A stretch of DNA of 64,000 nt from UBA11612 sp963662375 (lineage in GTDB: Bacteria > Pseudomonadota > Alphaproteobacteria > Rhodospirillales > Rhodospirillaceae): positions 372,001-436,000 of the forward strand of contig CAXXRP010000010.1 of the NCBI GenBank assembly GCA_963662375.2. The letters are read 5' to 3'. Shown here piece by piece: positions 52,345 through 60,675 of the stretch. The notes under the pieces are model-generated. The model was given only the letters and a program-made list of their open reading frames with translations. It was not told where the DNA came from and ran no database searches. The position numbers and the translations under genes were made by a program. Position 1 is the stretch's first letter; each line of letters starts with the position of its first letter.

Positions 52345-53745
52345 TCAGCGCCTAAGCTCGTTTTTGAGCTCGGTGATTCGGTAGACACGTCCCGCCTGGA
52401 CTACTATGTCGATGTTGGAGACCGCTGTGATGTCGACGAGGGGATTGCCGTCGATCACGACAATGTCGGCCTGTTTTCCCACCTCAATCGAGCCAAACCG
52501 CTCCTCCCATCCGAGAATTTCGGCCGAAGTGATTGTCGCCGATCGCAGCGCCTGTAACGGTGTCATACCGCCCTCGACGAAGTACTCAAGCTCCTGATGA
52601 GTGGAGAGTCCCGGAACAACCGGTGGCACAGGCTTTAAATCCGATCCGGTTCCCACCTTGCCGCCCATGTCAACAAAACGGGCCATTTGTCGAGCCTGCA
52701 CGAGAATGCTTTCGCGCCACATATCCTTTGTGTCGCGGAAATCGAACACTTCAGGCACACGTTTAAATCCGCCCATGAACATCTGATAGATGTCCTGCTG
52801 GTAGAACTCGAACCAATGGGAACTACGCTTGGCGATCCCCTCCGGATCGGATAGCAAGTTCTGGATGGTGAGTGTGGGTACGACCGCAGTACCGTTTTCA
52901 ACGAGCACCTTGAATATGGCGTCCAGTTTCTCTTCATTCACTTTTGGCCACAGGATGAACGTTCGGTAATAGCCGTTGTCGGTCAGCGATATACTATCCT
53001 CATAGTCCAGGGATTTCTGCAACAAGGCGACAGTGTGTTCGAGGCTGTCCACGCCCAATCGGGAAGCCTCGGCAGCACCGATTGTTGTGAAATGGCCCAT
53101 CACTTTACGGCCGTGGCGGTGTGCTTCGTCGACCACGGCTTTCGTGATCTCCTCATCGCCATAGTTATAAAACTTGATCCACTCGGCGCCTCGGTAGGCA
53201 AAATCGCGCACCACCTCACGGGCTTCAAGGGCGTTGTTGACGATCGTGGTGCGTTCCACCTTGGGAAATCCCGGCGCTTGCTCAAAAGCAGGAAATGATC
53301 CGACAATAATATTAGGACCGTGCATGCGGCGGCTATCGATGTCGGACTTCATGCGGATCAGCGCGTCCATATCATTCGACATCGCTCGAATTGTCGTCAC
53401 ACCACCGGCGATGAACATTTTAAAAAAACGTTCCATGTCGATGTCAATATTTTCGATTGGTGTGTTGGCATGAACGTGCAGATCCAACATTCCGGGGATG
53501 AGGTATTTCCCACCGACATCAACGCGGACCGCATCTTCGGGAACGCGGTCTTCGTTGTAGGGGAAGTCGAAGAACAGACCGGTAATCTGATCGCCTTCGA
53601 TGAGGACGCCAATATCTTCGTAAATCTCGCCGCGGATCACGTCGACGAGGTGGCCGCCGGTCAGATAAATTGGCGGATTCTGCTGCGTCAGACCAGGCCC
53701 GATCGACGCCAGAAGGCAAATGACCGCCAAGAACACGCCTCTCAT
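52345..53745 (-). CDS. Exported metal-dependent amidohydrolase
   Basis: A 466-residue protein of the amidohydrolase superfamily with an N-terminal signal peptide (VFLAVICLLASIGPGLTQ), taking ATG 53745 after GGATGGAGG. The metal site starts with LDLHVHANTP. KVMGHFTT and DSLEHTVA carry further histidine ligands, and GTGSDLKPVPP holds the terminal aspartate. The lysine that would be carboxylated may be in GAEWIKFYNYG. The barrel is flanked by the usual small beta domain (PIYLTGGHLVD at the start, GKQADIVVIDGNPLVD near the end). It resembles imidazolonepropionase- and prolidase-like exported hydrolases; substrate unknown. Confidence 0.9.
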   Translation of the reverse strand: MRGVFLAVICLLASIGPGLTQQNPPIYLTGGHLVDVIRGEIYEDIGVLIEGDQITGLFFDFPYNEDRVPEDAVRVDVGGKYLIPGMLDLHVHANTPIENIDIDMERFFKMFIAGGVTTIRAMSNDMDALIRMKSDIDSRRMHGPNIIVGSFPAFEQAPGFPKVERTTIVNNALEAREVVRDFAYRGAEWIKFYNYGDEEITKAVVDEAHRHGRKVMGHFTTIGAAEASRLGVDSLEHTVALLQKSLDYEDSISLTDNGYYRTFILWPKVNEEKLDAIFKVLVENGTAVVPTLTIQNLLSDPEGIAKRSSHWFEFYQQDIYQMFMGGFKRVPEVFDFRDTKDMWRESILVQARQMARFVDMGGKVGTGSDLKPVPPVVPGLSTHQELEYFVEGGMTPLQALRSATITSAEILGWEERFGSIEVGKQADIVVIDGNPLVDITAVSNIDIVVQAGRVYRITELKNELRR

Positions 53746-53828
53746 CGTCGCCTCCATCCCAAATTGTTGATGCTGGCCGCACCGGGCAAACAGCATAGCG
53801 CAAACTTACCTGCTTTATGCCGTGTTGA

Positions 53829-54151
53829 GGAAGCCTTTTCCACTCCCGCCTGCTGGCAAAATTGGGAATGTTGGCATACTCCGATTTTTATTGCGCTTCC
53901 ACGTGCCGCAATCTTGTCTTTAACGTGCAAGAGCATGTCTACACACTGTCGGAAATCTCAGACGTAATAATAAACTTGGGCCTTCAGTTTTTGCGGTTCA
54001 CGTACTGTTCTGATGAGATTTTTGATGTGTATCGCATCCGTTACCCAAACGATCTGAGTTGCACCAATCTCGCCAACTGGGCAGCGTAGGAGAGTGGGAA
54101 TCCTACGTTGTTCAAAGGCATGTACACCTTCGCCGTACAGAAGCCGTTCGC
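53829..54151 (+). pseudogene. 3' fragment of a TPR/SAM-methyltransferase-type gene
   Basis: The frame starts after TGA 53826-53828 and reads DFYCASTCRNLVFNVQEH, LSEISDVIINLGLQFLRF and YPNDLSCTNLANW, then TAG (54087-54089), then in the same frame NPTLFKGMYTFAVQK. This matches the regulatory/C-terminal part of large TPR-methyltransferase proteins, where the end reads F-x-GMY-x-F-x-VQK. The catalytic part is missing: the fragment begins at the start of the divergent amidohydrolase gene. It is the left border of a recombination scar that ends at the OGT-like gene. Confidence 0.65.
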
Positions 54152-54224
54152 CTGTATCGACGTTAGAACGGGTGCTGCGGCACCTATCCATAAGTGGACA
54201 CCATTAATTAAAGTTGGAAATAAC

Positions 54225-54256
54225 TATATCCCGGCGCATTGCTGCGCCGGGATATA
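54225..54256. repeat. Perfect 14-bp hairpin
   Basis: TATATCCCGGCGCA (54225-54238) pairs exactly with 54243-54256 around a TTGC loop. It lies downstream of the integrase remnant on its strand, in an AT-rich setting, and may have been its terminator. Confidence 0.7.
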
Positions 54257-54289
54257 TATAGCCCTTATATTTTCGGCGCTTCTTGCTGA

Positions 54290-54466
54290 TGCTCGTAAAG
54301 TTCCCTTTAGGGACTATGCCTAGAGTTGGAAAACTCGCCCGGATCGTTTCCGCAACATAAGACGCGATAGATGCGCGTAGTGCTTCTCGGCCATGCGTGT
54401 ATTGGCATGGCCCAGTTGCGCCGCGATAACAGCCATCGGCACGCCTTTCATTGCTAGTGTCAGGGA
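54290..54466 (-). pseudogene. Tyrosine recombinase (integrase), 3' remnant with frameshift
   Basis: The minus strand encodes SLTLAMKGVPMAVIAAQLGH, then ANTRMAEKHYAHL, the C-terminal box of phage-type integrases (LGH and the catalytic-tyrosine region EKHYAHL). After HYAHL one base is missing near 54366, and the next frame continues SYVAETIRASFPTLGI, the usual tail. Upstream it stops abruptly at 54461-54466, where the duplicated Sel1 3' end begins. This is the trace of a lost integrative element. Confidence 0.8.
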
Positions 54467-54614
54467 CCGCATGCCGGCTAGAATGGCTCCCCAACAGATC
54501 GCAGAAGCAGAGAAGTTGGCCCGCAACTAGAAGCCAAAGTAGACACACCAAAGGTGGCGCGGGGTGTGCTGCCAAATCACGCCCTCTGCCAATATTCGCT
54601 CTATGCCAAAATCG
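54461..54614 (+). repeat. Duplicated Sel1 3' end, second copy (fused to OGT-like gene)
   Basis: Copy of 52159-52311. It would encode RDRMPARMAPQQIAEAEKLARN and a stop where the source has Trp, so it is a dead end of a Sel1 gene. The copy ends with CTATGCCAAAATCG, which provides the start codon of the TPR/OGT-like gene. Confidence 0.85.
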
Positions 54615-56624
54615 TTACTTGAGCATGTCAATGCGAAGCTGGAGCAAGCCGTAGAGCTTCAAAAAAACGGTCACTTTGCAAAGGCACAGGCAATCTATGA
54701 GGAGATTCTCAAAGCAGAACCTCAACATTCGGATGCGTTACACTTGTTGGGGCTTGTCGCCTTTCAGACCAGCGATCCCTTGCGCGCTGTCGAGTTGATC
54801 GGTAGGGCAATAGAAATCCATCCCGGTACCGCCGATTTCCACTCTAACCTCGGCATTGCCCTGGCAGCACTCAACAAACTAGATGCGGCTATTTCCAGCT
54901 ATGACAAAGCCATTAAAATTAAACCCGACTTCGTCGAAGCCCATAGCAATCGCGGCCTCGCCCTAGCGGCTCTTGAGCAACTAGATGCTGCAATTGCCAA
55001 CTATGACAAAGCCATCGCGATTAGGCCGGATTTCGCGAAAGCCTACTCTAACCGTGGGGTCGCGTTTGAAACGATCGAGCAATTGGACGCGGCTATTAAG
55101 GATTATGATCAGGCGATAGCCATTGATTCAGATTTCGCCGAAGCTCACTTCAATCGCGGAAACGTCCTTAGAAAATTTGGTCAACTAGACGCTGCTATTG
55201 TTAGTTATGAGAACGCTTTTAAGATTAAGTCAGACCATGAATTTCTTCAGGGTACCTTGCTGAACACAAAAATGGAGATCTGTGATTGGAATGGGATTGA
55301 CATACTCTTTAGAAATTTGAGAGCTCGGATTGAGCGCGGGGAAAGAGCGTCGCAAAGCTTTACAGTGCTTGTTGTCGACGACTCGCCGGCACTACAGAAA
55401 CTAGCAGCCGAAATTTGGATGCGATCCAAGCACCCACCGAGGCCTTCTCTTGGCGCTATCCCAATGAATACTAAAACCAACAAGATTCGAATTGGCTATT
55501 ATTCTGCAGATTTCCGGGATCATCCCGTATCGCATTTATCTGTGGAACTATTCGAAACGCATGATAGAGACGAATTCGAACTGATCGCCTTTTCATATGG
55601 CCCCGATTTACAAGACGCAATGCGCCAACGGGTATCGATTGCATTTGATAGGTTCATCGATGTGAAGGCAAAGAGTGACCGAGACGTTGCTCGGGCCTCA
55701 AGGCAACTCAAAATTGATATAGCAGTTGATTTGGGCGGCTTAACATCTGGTAGCCGAGCGGGCATCTTCTCTTACAGGGCCGCTCCAATACAACTGAGTT
55801 ATATCGGCTACTTGGGCACGATGGGCGCCGAATATTACGATTATCTGATTGCTGACAAAACAATTATACCAGTCAGTTCTCAAAAGTATTACTCCGAAAA
55901 ACTCGCTTATCTTCCAAACTATCAAGTCAACCCTTCTCAAAGGGTTTTCTCGGAGAAACAATTTACCAGGGAAGAGTTGGGGCTGCCTTCGGCAGGATTC
56001 GTTTTTTGTTGTTTTAACAACAATTTTAAAATCACACCGTCAACATTTGACATCTGGATGCGGGTTCTCAAAAAAGTTGAGGGCAGCATTTTGTTCTTAT
56101 ACGCGGATCATTCTCCTGCCAAATCGAACTTAAAACAAGAGGCCGCTAAACGTGGCGTTGAGCCCAACAGAGTTATATTTGCCGGACTGCTATCCCGGCC
56201 TGAACACCTTTCAAGGGTTGGCGTAGCGGATCTATTCTTAGATACGTTTCCCTACAATGCCGGCGTTACAGCAAGTGATGCGCTGTGGGCGGGAGTGCCA
56301 GTTCTGACGCGTATGGGTGAGTCGTTCGCAAGCCGGGTGGCCGGTAGTGTGCTACATGCCATTCAGTTGCCAGAACTCATTACATATTGCAAAGAAGAGT
56401 ATGAATCGCGAGCAATTGAGTTAGCGACTAACCCGACCGAACTGTATGAAATAAGGAAAAAATTACGGGAAAATCGTCTCACCACTCCGTTATTTGACGT
56501 CAAATTGTTCGCCAAGCACATAGAAGCAGCTTATACGGCAATGCATGAACGGTATCTCGCAGGCTTGCCGCCGGATCATATCGAGATTCTTCCGCAAGAA
56601 TACCAAGATGATAAGTTGGCCTAA
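54603..56624 (+). CDS. TPR / O-GlcNAc-transferase (SPINDLY-type, GT41) protein
   Basis: A 673-residue protein from ATG 54603. Residues 10-210 hold about six TPRs with strongly conserved units (LDAAISSYDKAIKIKPDFVEA, first LDAAI then KPDF). Residues 285-640 form a GT41 O-GlcNAc-transferase catalytic region: IRIGYYSADFRDHPVSHLS, AVDLGGLTSGSRAGIFSYRAAPIQ, shortened to RAAPIQLSYIGYLGTMG, FCCFNNNFKITP, and LFLDTFPYNAGVTASDALWAG. Such proteins glycosylate bacterial surface or secreted proteins. The gene is visibly AT-richer than its neighbours and was probably acquired. Its start codon lies in the duplicated Sel1 segment. Confidence 0.9.
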   Translation: MPKSLLEHVNAKLEQAVELQKNGHFAKAQAIYEEILKAEPQHSDALHLLGLVAFQTSDPLRAVELIGRAIEIHPGTADFHSNLGIALAALNKLDAAISSYDKAIKIKPDFVEAHSNRGLALAALEQLDAAIANYDKAIAIRPDFAKAYSNRGVAFETIEQLDAAIKDYDQAIAIDSDFAEAHFNRGNVLRKFGQLDAAIVSYENAFKIKSDHEFLQGTLLNTKMEICDWNGIDILFRNLRARIERGERASQSFTVLVVDDSPALQKLAAEIWMRSKHPPRPSLGAIPMNTKTNKIRIGYYSADFRDHPVSHLSVELFETHDRDEFELIAFSYGPDLQDAMRQRVSIAFDRFIDVKAKSDRDVARASRQLKIDIAVDLGGLTSGSRAGIFSYRAAPIQLSYIGYLGTMGAEYYDYLIADKTIIPVSSQKYYSEKLAYLPNYQVNPSQRVFSEKQFTREELGLPSAGFVFCCFNNNFKITPSTFDIWMRVLKKVEGSILFLYADHSPAKSNLKQEAAKRGVEPNRVIFAGLLSRPEHLSRVGVADLFLDTFPYNAGVTASDALWAGVPVLTRMGESFASRVAGSVLHAIQLPELITYCKEEYESRAIELATNPTELYEIRKKLRENRLTTPLFDVKLFAKHIEAAYTAMHERYLAGLPPDHIEILPQEYQDDKLA

Positions 56625-56734
56625 TTGCATAGCTGCTGATTTGCTCACTGAGCGCGGTTGATAGACTGAAACTTTTCCGCACCGTATCTGCGTCTGCAGC
56701 TTATTGCGGACTTGTGTTGGTGAAGAGGCGTCAG

Positions 56735-57334
56735 TCAGCGAGGAAAGTGCTCCATGGCTAGCGCCTTGAGTTCATCCTCCGCCATGGCCAGTTTGGTGGC
56801 TATGATCCAAAGGTCAAAGAAGTGGGGTCTTCGCATGGATGCCATTCTTTGAAACCCGGCCGTTTGCAATGTCTCCGATAGAACCTTCTGCGTGAACCCG
56901 CATCGATGAGCCATGTAAAAGTTTCCTTGAGCCATCTGAGGTCTATGGCCGTAAAGAATGTCAATAGGCGCGATTGGTCCAGCAGGCGATGTATAGGCGG
57001 TATCAGTTAATTTATCTTCTGCAATCAGTGCACAGACCGACTGTAAATCGGGACAGGTAATGACGACAAATCCATCGGGTTTGAGAACCCGTTTGAACTC
57101 GCTCAGACCCAAGGGAACTTCGTGAGGGTAGAGGTGTTCGATGTTATGGCTAGAGAAAACAGCGTCTACGGATTCAGCCTCTACAGCCGACATATCGGTC
57201 ATCGTTCCAACCAAATCTGGTTGAACGGACTCGTCAATATCTAAGCGCAACTCTTTCCACTGATCGGATGTAAAGCCGGCAATGGTGTTACCATCGTGTT
57301 TGGGGCCGCAGCCAACGTGGAGAACGGTTTTCAT
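56735..57334 (-). CDS. Class I SAM-dependent methyltransferase
   Basis: A 199-residue methyltransferase. The SAM loop is VLHVGCGPKHDG (residues 4-15), the acidic second motif LRLDIDESVQPDLVG and the post-SAM segment SSHNIEHLYPHEVP with VLKPDGFVVITCPD. This subgroup often lies next to TPR glycosyltransferase genes and modifies sugars or glycosylated surface molecules, but no substrate can be assigned. It is convergent with the OGT-like gene. Confidence 0.88.
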   Translation of the reverse strand: MKTVLHVGCGPKHDGNTIAGFTSDQWKELRLDIDESVQPDLVGTMTDMSAVEAESVDAVFSSHNIEHLYPHEVPLGLSEFKRVLKPDGFVVITCPDLQSVCALIAEDKLTDTAYTSPAGPIAPIDILYGHRPQMAQGNFYMAHRCGFTQKVLSETLQTAGFQRMASMRRPHFFDLWIIATKLAMAEDELKALAMEHFPR

Positions 57335-57460
57335 GATTCCAATAATAGGAAAGGTAACGTGCCGATTCGATTAGGTTTCATATGTCCTGATTCTGCCTGT
57401 AACTGAAGATACAGCAAAAAATCAGCTTGCTATGGCTAATCTTTCTGCTCTGGCGTGAAG

Positions 57461-57488
57461 AAAAAAGGGGCCGGTCAATGCCGGCCCC
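57461..57488 (-). terminator. Terminator of the cta operon
   Basis: On the minus strand GGGGCCGG and CCGGCCCC (57481-57488 and 57467-57474) close a 6-base loop and are followed by TTTTTTCTTC. It lies 22 bp after the ctaE stop and is a good rho-independent terminator. Confidence 0.88.
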
Positions 57489-57510
57489 ATTTCGTTTAGT
57501 CGCGGCTATT

Positions 57511-58344
57511 TTAGCCGCCAAACGTGCGGACCGGCAGTCCGAGGACCCAATAGACCCAGACGAACAGGAACAGCCAGACCACGTCGACGAAGTGCCAATA
57601 CCAAGCGGCGGCCTGAAAGCCGACATGTTTATGCGGCTTGAAGTGGCCGTTGGCGGCCCGGAAGCCGCAGACAGTGAGAAAGACCGTTCCCACGAACACA
57701 TGAAAACCGTGGAAGCCTGTGGCTAGGAAGAATGTTGACGGGTAGATGCCGTCGGTCAGGCTGAATTCAGCATGGATATACTCATATCCTTGTAAACCCA
57801 AGAACAGCGCGCCGAGCGCAGCGGTAAGGAAAGTCCATCGGGCCGCTGCCTTGTTGTTGCCCTCCTCGATAAAGAGGTGCGCGCGAGTGACGGTGCCGCC
57901 AGACGTCAGCAGGATGATCGTGTTGTAGAAGGGAAGCTCCCACGCTTCCAGCGGTACAATGCCTTCCGGCGGCCATTGCAGCGTGGGGGGCGAGAACCCG
58001 AGGGCACTCCAAAAGAACGCCCAGAAGAAGGCGACAAAAAACATGACCTCTGAGGCGATGAACAGCACCATGCCATATCTCAGGCCATGATTCACCTCCT
58101 CGGTATGTACCCGTTGAACAACCGACTCCTTCACCACGTCGCGCCACCATAAGACCATAGTCAGAATCACAAGGGCGAAACCGGGGATGAGTTTGATGGC
58201 GCCTAGATTTTCCATTCCGAGGATCGGAACATCGCGAAAATATAACACCGCACCGATCGCGAGAAACCCAGCACCGAAGGCGCCCAGGGCCGGCCAGGGG
58301 CTGGGGTCGACCATATGAAAGGGGTGTTTGGCGTGGGCGCTCAT
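57511..58344 (-). CDS. ctaE: Cytochrome c oxidase subunit III
   Basis: A 277-residue membrane protein with seven hydrophobic segments, the normal layout of bacterial/mitochondrial COX III. The start HPFHMVDPSPWPALGAFGAG, shortened FHMVDPSPWP, the second-helix MVLWWRDVVKE and the late GFHGFHVFVGT and AAWYWHFVDVVWLFLF segments are signatures. It has no metal centre but stabilises subunit I. It is the last gene of the cta operon, 21 bp after ctaG. Confidence 0.97.
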   Translation of the reverse strand: MSAHAKHPFHMVDPSPWPALGAFGAGFLAIGAVLYFRDVPILGMENLGAIKLIPGFALVILTMVLWWRDVVKESVVQRVHTEEVNHGLRYGMVLFIASEVMFFVAFFWAFFWSALGFSPPTLQWPPEGIVPLEAWELPFYNTIILLTSGGTVTRAHLFIEEGNNKAAARWTFLTAALGALFLGLQGYEYIHAEFSLTDGIYPSTFFLATGFHGFHVFVGTVFLTVCGFRAANGHFKPHKHVGFQAAAWYWHFVDVVWLFLFVWVYWVLGLPVRTFGG

Positions 58345-58365
58345 GGAACGATTCTTTTTGGTTCT

Positions 58366-58986
58366 CTAATTGACGGTCGCGGCGAAAACAATCTGGGTGA
58401 CAGCCTCGGTTTCCGCCGTGGCGCTCTCCTGCAGCATCATGTCGTCAAGAGAGCGGAAAAAGGTATATGACAACGTAATTGTGCGTACTTCGTCAGTCGT
58501 GCCGTTCTCATCCATCTCCGGATCTATGAAGAAGGACACCGCCATGTCGACGGCTTCGCCCGGCTGAAGGACCTGCTCTTGGAAGCAGAAGCAATCGATT
58601 TTGTTGAAGTATAACCCCGTCTTTTGCGGCGTCACATTGAATGTCGCCGTGCCGGTCGTTGGCACGTCCGAAGTATTCTTCGCCACGTAGTGAATAGTGC
58701 GGGTCTCGCCGAGATTGAGTGTCACCGATTTCTCGACCGGATAAAATTCCCAAGGCAGGGCTTTGTCCACATTGGCGTCGAAGCGCACGGTCACTGCCAC
58801 GTCGGTGGTCACGGTGGGTGCCGATGTCGCGATTTGTGTTGTCCCATCAAGGCCCAACGCCCGGCAAAAGGCGTCATAGAAAGGAACAAAGGCGAACGAC
58901 ATGCCTACCATGCCAGCTACAACCGCGAATGCGGTCATGGCTAACCGTGCGTTACGTCGTTTCAATTCACCTTTATCCATCATCAA
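58366..58986 (-). CDS. ctaG: Cytochrome c oxidase assembly protein Cox11
   Basis: A 206-residue protein with one N-terminal membrane helix (LAMTAFAVVAGMVGMSFAFV) and a periplasmic copper-binding domain. The copper motif is CFCFQEQ near residue 135; YDAFCRALG contains another conserved Cys. It delivers copper to the CuB site of subunit I. Order here is ctaD-ctaG-ctaE. The gene for heme O synthase (ctaB) that is usually placed between ctaD and ctaG is absent. Confidence 0.96.
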   Translation of the reverse strand: MMMDKGELKRRNARLAMTAFAVVAGMVGMSFAFVPFYDAFCRALGLDGTTQIATSAPTVTTDVAVTVRFDANVDKALPWEFYPVEKSVTLNLGETRTIHYVAKNTSDVPTTGTATFNVTPQKTGLYFNKIDCFCFQEQVLQPGEAVDMAVSFFIDPEMDENGTTDEVRTITLSYTFFRSLDDMMLQESATAETEAVTQIVFAATVN

Positions 58987-59012
58987 TGCCTGTCAAGGAA
59001 TCCGGAGCCTTT

Positions 59013-60638
59013 TTACTCGGCCGGATGAGCGGCGTGTCGCCCGCCAATGACCGGCGGCTCTTCAAAGGTGTGGAATGGCGCAGGCGAGGGGACGATCCAT
59101 TCCAGCGTGTCCGCGCCTGCGCCCCAAGGGTTGGCCAGGGATTTCTTGCCCGATGTCATAGCATAGGCCGTCATGACGAGGAAGAATACAAACGATGCGC
59201 CGGAAATATACGCACCGTAGCTGGAGACCAGGTTCCATCCGGCAAACACGTCGGGGTAATCGATGTAGCGGCGCGGCATACCCGCGAGACCCAGGAAGTG
59301 CTGTGGGAAAAACGTTAAATTCACGCCGATAAAGGTTGTCCAGAAGTGGAACTTTCCAGCCCACTCCGGGTATTCACGCCCGGTCATCTTGTCGAACCAA
59401 TAATAGAACGCCCCGAAAATACCGAACACGGCACCTAGCGAGAGTACATAGTGGAAGTGGGCAACCACGTAGTAGGTGTCGTGCATTGCGATATCCATGC
59501 CGGCACTGGCTAGCACGATGCCGGTCACGCCGCCTACGGTAAAGAGGAAGATAAATCCAACGGCCCATAACATCGGGGTGCGGAACGAGATGGACCCGCC
59601 CCACATGGTCGCGATCCAGCTGAAGATTTTGATTCCAGTGGGCACAGCGATGGCCATGGTCACGGCAATGAAATACGCGCGATAATTTACGCCCATGCCC
59701 ACGGTGTACATATGGTGGGCCCACACGACAAAGCCGACAAAGCCGATAGAGGCCATGGCGTAGGCCATAGAAAGGTAGCCGAACACCGGCTTGCGCGAGA
59801 ACGTCGACACAATATGGCTGACGATCCCGAAGGCCGGCAAAATCATGATGTACACTTCTGGATGGCCGAAGAACCAGAACAGGTGCTGCCATAGCACCGG
59901 GTCACCACCGCCACGCGGATCGAAGAACGCTGTGCCAAAGTTGCGGTCAGTCAGGAGCATCGTCAATGCGCCGGCTAGAACCGGCATCGCAAGAAGTAGC
60001 AGGATCGCCGTGATGAACGTGGCCCACACGAACAGCGGCATTTTGTGCATGGTCATGCCCGGGGCGCGCATGTTCAGGATGGTGGTAATGAAGTTGGTAG
60101 CGCCTAAAATTGATGATGCGCCGGCTAAGTGAAGCGCCAAAATGGCAAAGTCCACACTCATGTCCGGTTGTCCCGCCAAGCCGGACAGCGGCGGGTAAAG
60201 CGTCCATCCGGTTCCGGCGCCTTGGCCGGCAAGCATGGACAAGACAAGTAATAACAGAGCCGGTGGCATCAGCCAGAACGAGATGTTGTTCATGCGCGGG
60301 AATGCCATGTCCGGCGCCCCGATCAGCAATGGCACCATCCAATTGCCGAACCCGCCGATGAGAGCGGGCATGACCACAAAAAATACCATCAGCAGCGCAT
60401 GCGCGGTCACTAGCACGTTGTAAAAATGTTTGTCGGTGATGAATTGCAGTCCGGGGTCCATCAGTTCCATGCGGATAATAATGGAGAACGCGCCGCCGAC
60501 CAGTGAGGCTACAAAGGCAAACACCAGGTACATGGTGCCGATGTCTTTGTGGTTGGTCGAATTCAGCCAACGGGTGATCCCGGTCGGATGGTGCTCGCCG
60601 TGGTCGCGGCTGTGTTCGGCGTGAGTTGCATCGCTCAT
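59013..60638 (-). CDS. ctaD: Cytochrome c oxidase subunit I (aa3 type)
   Basis: A 541-residue, twelve-helix subunit with the complete set of metal ligands. A His in TAHALLMVFF binds heme a, GHPEVYI carries the CuB His and the crosslinked Tyr, WAHHMYTVG the CuB His pair, and AHFHYVLSLG the heme a and a3 ligands. The proton-channel Glu and Lys segments look normal. ATG 60638 follows GGAGA; the frame is open to 60779, but that part overlaps ctaC. It lies 37 bp after ctaC. Confidence 0.98.
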   Translation of the reverse strand: MSDATHAEHSRDHGEHHPTGITRWLNSTNHKDIGTMYLVFAFVASLVGGAFSIIIRMELMDPGLQFITDKHFYNVLVTAHALLMVFFVVMPALIGGFGNWMVPLLIGAPDMAFPRMNNISFWLMPPALLLLVLSMLAGQGAGTGWTLYPPLSGLAGQPDMSVDFAILALHLAGASSILGATNFITTILNMRAPGMTMHKMPLFVWATFITAILLLLAMPVLAGALTMLLTDRNFGTAFFDPRGGGDPVLWQHLFWFFGHPEVYIMILPAFGIVSHIVSTFSRKPVFGYLSMAYAMASIGFVGFVVWAHHMYTVGMGVNYRAYFIAVTMAIAVPTGIKIFSWIATMWGGSISFRTPMLWAVGFIFLFTVGGVTGIVLASAGMDIAMHDTYYVVAHFHYVLSLGAVFGIFGAFYYWFDKMTGREYPEWAGKFHFWTTFIGVNLTFFPQHFLGLAGMPRRYIDYPDVFAGWNLVSSYGAYISGASFVFFLVMTAYAMTSGKKSLANPWGAGADTLEWIVPSPAPFHTFEEPPVIGGRHAAHPAE

Positions 60639-60675
60639 GGACAGTCTCTCCAAGTATTTACGGTCGCGGCCCCGG

